Below, in pieces: positions 16,925-24,345 of a stretch of DNA of 32,819 bases. The stretch comes from Kiritimatiellia bacterium (GTDB taxonomy: Bacteria; Verrucomicrobiota; Kiritimatiellia; PWTM01). Location of the stretch: the NCBI GenBank assembly GCA_017996315.1, contig JAGOHE010000007.1, positions 1 through 32,819 of the forward strand, in the 5' to 3' direction. Each line of letters starts with the position of its first letter. Within the stretch, counting starts at the first letter, position 1. Below the pieces are notes generated by a model that worked only from the letters and a program-made list of their open reading frames with translations, was not told where the DNA came from and did no database searches. The position numbers were made by a program, and so were the translations under genes.

Positions 16925-17614
16925 ATGAAGAAATATTTCGTCATTATGCTGTGTGTCGCAGGGTTGACCGCATCTGCATTGGCAGACATTGCGGTTGCGT
17001 ATAAGTCGACCATGTATTTTGTAGATAACGGAGCGACTGATCCGCTGGTCTATCCTGATGACTATCTCCCAGAGGATGCGTTGCACATCCTGATATGGAG
17101 TCCTCTGGGTGTACCTGCCTTTGACTATGCGCAACCCGGCACCGGCGTTGGAGGCGGGAATCCCGATTATGTTGAGTATGTCCTGTATTCAAGCAATGTT
17201 GATGAGATACGCGCGGAACATGACGATTCGCGCGATGATTCTGGGCGATTCGACTACAGCGGATTTGCGTTTGTGTTCAACGATTCTGACGTTGGCGGCT
17301 TGGATATCAATAGTGGATACCTGTATTCACGAATATTTTCGACAAGCAATCCGGCCGCAGGCAGTTGGTATTACCAGTCAGAAGCAGTGCAGGGGCCTAG
17401 TCTGGCTGAGTATGTGCCCCTGAACCCGATAATCTTGGAACATACCACGAGCTTGGCTACTGGGGAATTACAGCAGCGTCAAATGGGCGTTGGAACCGGG
17501 ATGTACCAGGTAATTCCCGAGCCCGCCACTGGCGTTCTGGCCCTGACCGCGCTGGGCATGCTGATTTACCGTCGCAGGCGCAGCCCGTTATCGGCGGTAC
17601 GACACAGGGAATAG
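16925..17614 (+). CDS. PEP-CTERM sorting domain protein, copy 2
   Basis: Paralogue of the protein at 15084-15740, 229 residues. It has a signal peptide (MKKYFVIMLCVAGLTASALA) and a C-terminal VIPEPATGVLALTALGML-type tail followed by YRRRR, the PEP-CTERM pattern. Shared landmarks are YPDDYLPEDALHILIWS, PGTGVGGG, DSGRFDYSG, DINSGYLYSRIFS and a YYQS segment. It has an acidic insertion (DDSRDDS) absent from copy 1, and 13 or so residues beyond the basic cluster at the C-terminus, which is longer than usual. A+T-rich for this genome: 17281-17340 has only 25 G/C in 60. The ribosome site is weak, and translation may depend on the upstream gene. A terminator follows directly. Confidence 0.85.
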   Translation: MKKYFVIMLCVAGLTASALADIAVAYKSTMYFVDNGATDPLVYPDDYLPEDALHILIWSPLGVPAFDYAQPGTGVGGGNPDYVEYVLYSSNVDEIRAEHDDSRDDSGRFDYSGFAFVFNDSDVGGLDINSGYLYSRIFSTSNPAAGSWYYQSEAVQGPSLAEYVPLNPIILEHTTSLATGELQQRQMGVGTGMYQVIPEPATGVLALTALGMLIYRRRRSPLSAVRHRE

Positions 17615-17634
17615 GACCCGTCCCCTCTGCTTTG

Positions 17635-17668
17635 AATCCGCCCTCGCATGCGAGGGCGGATTTGTTTG
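17635..17668. terminator. Bidirectional hairpin terminator
   Basis: A perfect 28-base palindrome (17635-17648 with 17649-17662) is followed by TTTGTTTG. It lies between the converging PEP-CTERM gene and alarmone hydrolase gene, so it could serve both. Its left arm closely resembles that of the terminator at 15761. Confidence 0.85.
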
Positions 17669-17702
17669 TCAGGACACGTATTGGTGTTCCGCTACGGAGC
17701 AG

Positions 17703-18263
17703 CTATTCCGCGGCGTCTGCATCCCGGGCGGCAGCGTCAAACCGGGCTTCCAACTCCGGAGCGATACCCCGCAGGGCATTCACTACTTCCATACACCAGC
17801 GCACATATTCCTTCCGCCGCGCCGCATCCCATCCGGCGGGCGGATCGTGGCGCATGGACCGGACATTGGAAATCTTGTCGGCCAGCCGGATACGCTTCGC
17901 CCCCGGTGAAAGCCGGGGCGCATGCGCAATCTGCAAACGCTTGCGCTCGACCTTCGGCAGGCTCTTGTCGTCGCTGACCTCCCGAACGAAATCCGCCACG
18001 CGTTTCCCAAACCGGTCCGCCAGATCTTCCGCGCTAACCGGGGTGTCTTCGATCACATCATGCAAGACCGAAGCCACCAACACGTCGGAATCTTCCTCTC
18101 CCGCCTCGGCCAGCACCTGGGCGACTTCGAGCGGATGCACAATATAGGGTTCCGCCGAGGCGCCCTTGCGGCGCTGCCCCGCGTGATGACGCGCCGCAAA
18201 ACGGGCCGCTTCCAGCACACGCGCGCACCGTTGATCCTCAGAGCTGATTTCTTCTCGTTTCAT
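17703..18263 (-). CDS. Small HD-domain hydrolase, MESH1/SpoT-like
   Basis: A 186-residue stand-alone HD protein resembling the (p)ppGpp 3'-pyrophosphohydrolase domain of Rel/SpoT and the small hydrolase MESH1. Metal and catalytic residues visible are His43 (YIVHPLEV), His68-Asp69 (VLHDVIEDT), Glu72-Asp73 and Asp129 (RLADKISN). There is no synthetase, TGS or ACT domain, so it would only degrade alarmone, or dephosphorylate another nucleotide. The start is Met at 18263; an in-frame ATG at 18314 would add 17 residues across the predicted promoter. There is no clear ribosome site, consistent with a nearly leaderless message. The C-terminus ends in an Ala/Asp-rich tail. Confidence 0.85.
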   Translation of the reverse strand: MKREEISSEDQRCARVLEAARFAARHHAGQRRKGASAEPYIVHPLEVAQVLAEAGEEDSDVLVASVLHDVIEDTPVSAEDLADRFGKRVADFVREVSDDKSLPKVERKRLQIAHAPRLSPGAKRIRLADKISNVRSMRHDPPAGWDAARRKEYVRWCMEVVNALRGIAPELEARFDAAARDADAAE

Positions 18264-18272
18264 GTCGCCGCC

Positions 18273-18302
18273 ATCATACCGCAATCGCCATCCGCGCGTC
18301 AC
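18273..18302 (-). promoter_or_regulatory. Predicted promoter of the HD hydrolase gene
   Basis: On the minus strand GTGACG (18302-18297) and TATGAT (18278-18273) are 18 bases apart. The transcription start would fall within about 3 bases of the ATG at 18263. Confidence 0.4.
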
Positions 18303-18361
18303 AGCGCCCGCCATCTCAGTCCGGGCTGATGCATTCGAATTCGGGCGAGGTTCCGGAATAC

Positions 18362-20176
18362 TTACGGAGGCGGCGCGTCGGCCGGATCGGAATCAACGGG
18401 CGGTGCGGGCTCCGCGGGGTTGGGAGGATTGAGGCTGAAGCTCGAACTCAATTCATAGGCTTCGCCGTCCGGGTCTGTGCCGCGAAAGAGCAGTTTGATC
18501 TCCTGGGGGAGAATGTCGAAGGGTATGCCCCGGTCCAGGTCCTCCCATGTGTACGGTTGATCATTGATGATGAGTTCAGGGTTCCGCCAGGCTCGGAGCG
18601 CGTCGGGCGGCTTCAGGAACATGATGTAATCCAACTCGACCGACATGCGTTTCACGGATGTTCCGGTTTCGCTGTCGATTTCAAACAGATAGCGCATGTC
18701 GAGGGAGTCCACGAGCACCCGGGTGATCCCCTTTTTCAGAATATTCGGAATGGCCGACATCGTGGTCGTGTCGTCCAGGAGCATGACCAGTTCCCCGCGG
18801 GCGCGGTCATATTTCAGGGTGACCGGCGCGGATTCGAAAATGCGGAATCCGTAAGGCTGCACATTCACGGTCATGCGGATTTCGGGCGTGGAGCTTATTT
18901 TCAGCCATTCTTCGGTTCGGTCCCCTTTGATGCGGGATTCGATTTGGATGGACCAGGGCTGTGGGGCGGCTTCGGTCAGCGGTCGGACCATGGCCCGGTA
19001 CCGGGCGATGAGTTCGACCAGATCTTCTTCACTTCCACCCAGCAAACCCATCCCGCTGCCGCCGCGTTCCCTGGCCGACCGATAGTCGTTCAAGCCCCGT
19101 TCGTACGCGTCCGCGGCCTGGGCAAATCTCCGGTTTTCCGCGAAAAAACCTCCAAGCCGAAAATGGGCATTCATGTCGTACACGTCGTTCTCTGGAGGAA
19201 TCTCGAGAATCCGCTGCCATTCGCGTGCGGCGAGGTTCGCCTGATCCATGCGTGTCAACATCTCTGCGGCTTCCCAATGCGGCGTTTCGGAGTCCGGATT
19301 TAGGCTCAGGGCCTTCATCAGGAGCGATTCGGCGCGGGCCGAATCATGGAGATGCGCGGCGCCCGCCGCCTCGTAATACACGAACCGCGCTTCGTTCGGC
19401 GTCGCGGCCGCCGGCGCGGCGGCATCCTGGGCCACGCGCTCGAACTCCCCGGCTTGGAGCCGCGCATGGAGATGTTCCAGAGCCGAGGAGGTCAGCCGAT
19501 GGCGCAGGGGGGAGGGCACATGTTCCGCGCCGAGCGCCCGGGCAAGGTGGACGGGGCCGCCTTCCTTCAGGCATACGGTCGCCAGCACGCGGGCCTCCGG
19601 CTCGTGGCGGGGCGCGCGCATACGATCCAGCAGCCACCGGCGGACCTGCGCCGATTCGGCCAGCGATTCCAACCGCTCGGCAACCGCCGATGCGCCGTCC
19701 GCCCCATCGCGCTGCAGCCGCCGCAACAAGAACGCCGCCGCCTCGTCGCCCCGGTCGCGGATCAGTTGATCCAGCGCGGCCAGGCGCTGGTCGTCGGGGA
19801 GACGGTCATATCCGCGCAGGAGGCGCCGAAGAGCCTCCGGCCAATCAGGCCGGAATCCATCGCTGATGTCGGCCCGCAATCGCCCGGCGCGCATGGCAAT
19901 TTCCGGGTCGGGATCCCGTTCCGCCTCCTGCAACTGTTCCAGCGCGGCTTCACCGATGCGCCATAACGCCGCCGAGGCTTCCTCCCGTTCCGCGTGCGCA
20001 GGGGCCCCCAGGCGGCGGATCCAGAGCTCCAGGTCTTCCGGTGTGGCCTCCTGCGCGACGCCGGAGATCGCGCGGAGCACGAAAGAAAGCAGCGCCGCGG
20101 CGACTCGACCCCGAAGGGCGGCGGTCCGGGCGGATTCTCCGTTGCGGGAGCGCCCCGAAAGATGCGGCTTGTGCAT
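18362..20176 (-). CDS. Secreted HEAT/TPR-repeat-like protein of unknown function
   Basis: No named family recognised. The 604-residue protein has a hydrophobic segment (residues about 23-41, ending ISGVAQ) that looks like a signal peptide after a long basic N-terminus; the true start may be further in. Residues about 45-220 are helical with HEAT-like units (REEASAALWRIGE, DPEIAMRAGRLRADI). Residues about 250-380 resemble tetratricopeptide repeats (EAAGAAHLHDSARAESLLMKALSLNPDS). The last ~200 residues are beta-rich, and the C-terminus is Pro-rich. No catalytic motif is visible. A role in envelope protein interactions is plausible for repeat proteins but not shown. It is divergent from the sialidase gene across 138 bases that carry no strong promoter match I could defend. 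Confidence 0.75.
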   Translation of the reverse strand: MHKPHLSGRSRNGESARTAALRGRVAAALLSFVLRAISGVAQEATPEDLELWIRRLGAPAHAEREEASAALWRIGEAALEQLQEAERDPDPEIAMRAGRLRADISDGFRPDWPEALRRLLRGYDRLPDDQRLAALDQLIRDRGDEAAAFLLRRLQRDGADGASAVAERLESLAESAQVRRWLLDRMRAPRHEPEARVLATVCLKEGGPVHLARALGAEHVPSPLRHRLTSSALEHLHARLQAGEFERVAQDAAAPAAATPNEARFVYYEAAGAAHLHDSARAESLLMKALSLNPDSETPHWEAAEMLTRMDQANLAAREWQRILEIPPENDVYDMNAHFRLGGFFAENRRFAQAADAYERGLNDYRSARERGGSGMGLLGGSEEDLVELIARYRAMVRPLTEAAPQPWSIQIESRIKGDRTEEWLKISSTPEIRMTVNVQPYGFRIFESAPVTLKYDRARGELVMLLDDTTTMSAIPNILKKGITRVLVDSLDMRYLFEIDSETGTSVKRMSVELDYIMFLKPPDALRAWRNPELIINDQPYTWEDLDRGIPFDILPQEIKLLFRGTDPDGEAYELSSSFSLNPPNPAEPAPPVDSDPADAPPP

Positions 20177-20314
20177 ATGCGTCCGTCAGTGGTCGGGTAC
20201 ACATTGGACGCGGAGATGGAACGGGTCAAGAATGAAGCGGTGGAACATGGCCAATACGCCCCATCTGCGATAGGCTGATCGTGATCGTTCCAGCGCAGCC
20301 CGTTGAGGTGAACC

Positions 20315-22336
20315 ATGAGAGCAGGAATATTCGCGGATCGGCGGAGGCGGATCGCCTTGTTTCTCGGCATCACGATGGTTTGGGCGCCCCGCGCGCCGGC
20401 GCAGAGGGAATCGTTCGATACGGCGCCGCAGGGGGAACTGACCCGATGGGAATCGGGACTCGGCGTGTTCTCCGCCGCGCCGGGCCATGCCGAGGTGCAC
20501 CGCCCGCGTCATCGCAGCGCCCCGCAGTCGCTGCGCCTGTTGGGCGGCGGCGAACGTGCCCTCGTGCTGGATCTGGCCCAGCCTTCGGTCGCGGATACGC
20601 AACTCGCGTTTCACGCCGAACGGTGGACCGGGCAGGAACCGTTCCGGTTTCGGGTTGAAGCGGACACGGGCGCGGGATTTCAGGAAATTGTGGATGCGGA
20701 TCGGACCATCCAAGTCGGCGGTTTCAAAGCCGAGGTGATCGCGCCGCTGCCGGAGGGCACGAAGCGGGTGAGATTCATTTCTGAAACGCCCGCGAATTCC
20801 GGTGTGCTGATGGACGATCTGTGGCTGGACCGCCCCGGGCCGATGCAGTTGTTCGCGGCCCGCTGCGCGCAATCCGTGACGCCGGTGCTGATTCGCCGGG
20901 GCATCAATCCGGTGCTCGGGTTGGAGATTGAGACCGAAGGACGACAGCCTCCCGCCCGGCTGACCCGGGTGGAGATAGATTTGAAGGGCACGACGCGGCT
21001 GGAGGATGTTGCGTCGGTGGCGCTGGTCGCCGGTGGCCCCGATCCGGAAGGTCCGTTTGGTGAAGAGTTCGACCGGGGCCGGCCTTCCCGTGATGGCCGG
21101 GTGACGCTGCGGGGATCTCAAGCGCTGGCCGCCAGCACGCAGTGGTTCTGGGTTTCCGTGCGGATGAAGGACCGCGCTTCGCTGGATGGCCGCGTGGACG
21201 CCCGAATTTCGGCCATCCAGGCGGGTGATCGCCGCATGACGCCTTCGGCGCCGCCGGCGGCGGCGCCCCAGCGGGTCGGTGTGGCGCTGCGTCAGGCGGG
21301 CGACGACGGATCAAAAGCGTATCGCATCCCGGGCATCGTGGAGTCCAAAGAGGGCACGCTGCTGGCGGTGTACGACATTCGACGCCGGCACAACGGCGAT
21401 TTACCCGCCGATATTGATGTCGGTCTGAGCCGCAGTACCGACCGGGGCCAGACATGGGAGCCCATGCGGGTGGTGCTCGACATGGGCAAGGACCCGAAGT
21501 TCGGGCACGACGGGGTGGGCGACCCGGCGATTCTGGTGGACGAGGTGACGGGCCGTGTCTGGATCGCGGCGCTCTGGAGCCATGGAAACCGGGGCTGGAA
21601 CGGATCCGGGCCCGGCATAACACCGGACGAAACCGGGCAGTTCGTGTTGGTCTACAGCGACGATGACGGGCGCACCTGGTCTGGGCCGATCAACATCACC
21701 CCGCAGGTGAAAAAGCCGGAATGGCGGTTGATGTTCAACGGTCCGGGCGCGGGTATCACGATGCGCGACGGCACCCTCGTGTTCGCCGCGCAGTTTCGGG
21801 AGGCGGATGGCCCGCCGCATCATGGCAAACCGTTTTCCACGATCATCTGGTCCCGGGACAGCGGAAGCGCCTGGACGGCGGGCGCGGGCATCAAAATAGA
21901 CACCACCGAAGCGCAGGTCGTGGAATTGGGCGACGGATCGCTGATGCTCAACTGCCGCGACAACCGCGGCGGATCGCGCACGGTTGGTGTCACACGCGAT
22001 CTCGGCCGGACGTGGGAGCCGCATCCCACCGATCGCGCGGGGCTGCCCGATCCGGTATGCATGGCCAGCCTGCTGAGCATCGAGCATCCTGCGTTGGGTC
22101 CGCTGCTGCTGTTCTCTAATCCCGCCACCACCCGCGGCCGGCGCCACATGACGGTCAAAGTCTCCCGCGACGAAGGCCAAACGTGGCCGGAAACGATGCA
22201 CACCTTGTATGACGCGCGCTCGTGCTCGGGATACTCGTGCCTCGCCCCCGCCGGGCCGGACCACGTGGCGGTGCTCTACGAAGGGTCCTCGGAGATATTT
22301 TTCCTGCGGTTGCCGCTCGAGGAGCTGGTGCGCTGA
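20315..22336 (+). CDS. Exo-alpha-sialidase, GH33
   Basis: Predicted secreted enzyme releasing terminal sialic acid from glycoconjugates. The 673-residue protein has a signal peptide (to about PAQ, residue 30). Residues about 30-320 hold non-catalytic beta domains, including a sialidase N-terminal-like region. The six-bladed catalytic domain runs from about 325 to the end. YRIP at 336-339 carries the first substrate Arg; Asp-box motifs (S-x-D-x-G-x-T-W type) occur near 374, 448, 513, 560 and 617. TTEAQV (Glu532), RDNRGGSR, and GYSCL with the expected nucleophile Tyr640 complete the active site. The catalytic half closely resembles Bacteroides sialidases as I remember them. GAGGTG at 20305-20310 supports the start. 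No sialic acid catabolic genes are nearby, so release without local use is possible. Confidence 0.93.
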   Translation: MRAGIFADRRRRIALFLGITMVWAPRAPAQRESFDTAPQGELTRWESGLGVFSAAPGHAEVHRPRHRSAPQSLRLLGGGERALVLDLAQPSVADTQLAFHAERWTGQEPFRFRVEADTGAGFQEIVDADRTIQVGGFKAEVIAPLPEGTKRVRFISETPANSGVLMDDLWLDRPGPMQLFAARCAQSVTPVLIRRGINPVLGLEIETEGRQPPARLTRVEIDLKGTTRLEDVASVALVAGGPDPEGPFGEEFDRGRPSRDGRVTLRGSQALAASTQWFWVSVRMKDRASLDGRVDARISAIQAGDRRMTPSAPPAAAPQRVGVALRQAGDDGSKAYRIPGIVESKEGTLLAVYDIRRRHNGDLPADIDVGLSRSTDRGQTWEPMRVVLDMGKDPKFGHDGVGDPAILVDEVTGRVWIAALWSHGNRGWNGSGPGITPDETGQFVLVYSDDDGRTWSGPINITPQVKKPEWRLMFNGPGAGITMRDGTLVFAAQFREADGPPHHGKPFSTIIWSRDSGSAWTAGAGIKIDTTEAQVVELGDGSLMLNCRDNRGGSRTVGVTRDLGRTWEPHPTDRAGLPDPVCMASLLSIEHPALGPLLLFSNPATTRGRRHMTVKVSRDEGQTWPETMHTLYDARSCSGYSCLAPAGPDHVAVLYEGSSEIFFLRLPLEELVR

Positions 22337-22351
22337 GGGAAAATGCCGCTG

Positions 22352-22379
22352 TTCACCGGGCGGGCGTTCGTCGTACACT
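22352..22379 (+). promoter_or_regulatory. Possible speA promoter
   Basis: TTCACC (22352-22357) and TACACT (22374-22379) are 16 bases apart, 43 bases ahead of the speA ATG. The match is moderate. Confidence 0.35.
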
Positions 22380-22422
22380 TCCCGGAAATCCGCGGTTGCG
22401 GGTGGAGGCCGTAAATCGAACC

Positions 22423-24342
22423 ATGACGAAGCCAGAGCTGCTTTCGCGCTGGACGGTGGAGCAATCCGCCGAACTTTATGGCGTCCGCAATTGGGGCGCG
22501 GGCTATTTTGACATCGCGCCGGACGGCAGTGTGCTGGTGCGGCCCAGCGGCAACGGCAGCCAGGTGACTCTCCGCCTGCCCGATATTGTCCGGGGATTGC
22601 ACGATCGCGGATTGGCGACACCGTTGCTCCTGCGGTTCGACGACATCCTTCGATCACGCATCGCCCAGCTCCACAGCAGCTTCGAACGCGCGATCCGCGG
22701 GGCGGACTATCAAGGCTCCTACCGCGGCGTCTACCCCGTGAAAGTCAACCAGCAGCAGCGCGTGGTCGAGGCGATTTCCGCGTTTGGCCGCCCGTGGAAA
22801 TACGGGCTCGAGGCGGGCAGCAAAGCGGAACTGATCGCGGCGCTCGCGTACATCGAAGATCCCGAAGCGCTGATCGTGTGCAATGGCTACAAGGACGAGG
22901 AATTTATTGATCTCGCCCTGCACGCGCGCAAGATGGGGCTCAACGCGGTGATCGTGATGGATATGCCCACGGAGCTGTCCCTTGTGCTCGATCGCGCCGA
23001 ACGGCTGGGGGTCAAACCCGCGCTGGGCATCCGCTTCAAGCTGACCACGCGGGGCGGCGGGCATTGGACCGACAGCGCGGGCGACCGCAGCATGTTCGGC
23101 TTCACCGCGCCCCAGTTGATGGAGGTGCTCAGCCAGTTGCGCGCGCGCGACCGGCTCGACACGCTCTGCATGCTTCATTTTCACATCGGCTCCCAGATAC
23201 CCAACATTCGCAGCATCCAGGCCGCCTGCCGGGAGGCGACCCGGGTGTACACGGGCCTCGTGTCCGAAGGCGCGCCGATGGGCTACCTGAATGTCGGCGG
23301 CGGGCTCGCGGTGGATTACGACGGATCGCATTCCAACTACTCCAGCAGCAGCAATTACTCGCTCGACGAGTACACGGCCGATGTCGTCGAAGTGGTCGGC
23401 AGCGTCTGCGGCGACGCGGGCGTTCCGCATCCCGTGCTGGTGAGCGAATCCGGCCGCGCGGTGACGGCGCATCATTCGGTGCTGGTGTTCAACGTGCTGA
23501 CCGTTTCGCAGTTCGTCTCGTCGGACGATTCCGGGGCGCTGCCGGACGACGCGCCCGAGGCGCTGGAGAATCTATACGAAATCTATCGCGGGCTCACGCC
23601 GAAGAATTTGCAGGAGTCGTATCACGACGCGGTGTTCTACCGCGACGAGATCCGCGATCAATTCGAGCACGGCCTGGGGTCGTTGCGGCACCGCGCCATG
23701 GCGGAGAAGATGTTCTGGAACATCGTGGTTCGCGTGGCCGAGGCCACCGTGGATCGCAAGCACGTGCCGGAGGAGCTGGAAGGCATCCAGAACGCGCTGG
23801 CGGATGTCTATCACGCGAATTTCAGCGTCTTCCAGAGCCTGCCCGACATATGGGCGATCGAGCAGATCTTCCCGGTCATGCCGATTCACCGGTTAAACGA
23901 ATATCCCACGCGCACCGGCATCCTCTCCGACATCACGTGCGATTGCGACGGAAAGATCACCCGGTTCGCGGATCTCAAGGATGTCAGCCCCGTGCTGCGG
24001 CTGCACCCGTTGCGGCCGGGCGAGCCGTACATGATCGGCGTATTTCTTGCCGGCGCGTACCAGGAAACTCTGGGCGATCTGCACAACCTGTTTGGCGACA
24101 CCAACGTGGTCAACATCCGCGTGGGCGAAGCGGGCGAGGTGGAGTATGTCGCGGAGTTTGACGGCGACACGGTGGCCGATGTGCTTTCGTATGTGGAGTA
24201 CAACCCCGCCCAACTCGTCGAGCGCTACCGGGCGATTGCCGAACGCGCGGTGCGGCAGGGTCTGATCACCCCGCAGGAACGGCGGGAGATCATGGATCAT
24301 TACGAAGCGGGCCTGCGCGGCTACACCTATTTTGAGGAATGA
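22423..24342 (+). CDS. speA: Biosynthetic arginine decarboxylase
   Basis: PLP enzyme converting arginine to agmatine, the entry to polyamine synthesis. At 639 residues it matches the SpeA family length. YPVKVNQQQ contains the PLP lysine (Lys107), followed by GLEAGSKAEL, CNGYKDEEFI, HFHIGSQIPN, the Gly-rich LNVGGGLAVDYDGS and SESGRAVTAHHSVLVF. The C-terminal barrel has the CDCDGKI segment and FLAGAYQETLGDLHNLFGD. ATG 22423 begins MTKPELLSRW, a normal family opening; GGAGG at 22404-22408 is rather far (14 bases). Earlier in-frame starts overlap the sialidase gene and are rejected. No agmatine-processing gene is adjacent; the protease gene downstream starts 3 bases after the stop. Confidence 0.96.
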   Translation: MTKPELLSRWTVEQSAELYGVRNWGAGYFDIAPDGSVLVRPSGNGSQVTLRLPDIVRGLHDRGLATPLLLRFDDILRSRIAQLHSSFERAIRGADYQGSYRGVYPVKVNQQQRVVEAISAFGRPWKYGLEAGSKAELIAALAYIEDPEALIVCNGYKDEEFIDLALHARKMGLNAVIVMDMPTELSLVLDRAERLGVKPALGIRFKLTTRGGGHWTDSAGDRSMFGFTAPQLMEVLSQLRARDRLDTLCMLHFHIGSQIPNIRSIQAACREATRVYTGLVSEGAPMGYLNVGGGLAVDYDGSHSNYSSSSNYSLDEYTADVVEVVGSVCGDAGVPHPVLVSESGRAVTAHHSVLVFNVLTVSQFVSSDDSGALPDDAPEALENLYEIYRGLTPKNLQESYHDAVFYRDEIRDQFEHGLGSLRHRAMAEKMFWNIVVRVAEATVDRKHVPEELEGIQNALADVYHANFSVFQSLPDIWAIEQIFPVMPIHRLNEYPTRTGILSDITCDCDGKITRFADLKDVSPVLRLHPLRPGEPYMIGVFLAGAYQETLGDLHNLFGDTNVVNIRVGEAGEVEYVAEFDGDTVADVLSYVEYNPAQLVERYRAIAERAVRQGLITPQERREIMDHYEAGLRGYTYFEE

Positions 24343-24345
24343 CCG

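Noticed and set aside
22222-22422. 67-residue extension of arginine decarboxylase
   Set aside because: It overlaps the end of the sialidase gene in another frame and is Arg/Gly-rich in the manner of a shadow frame.
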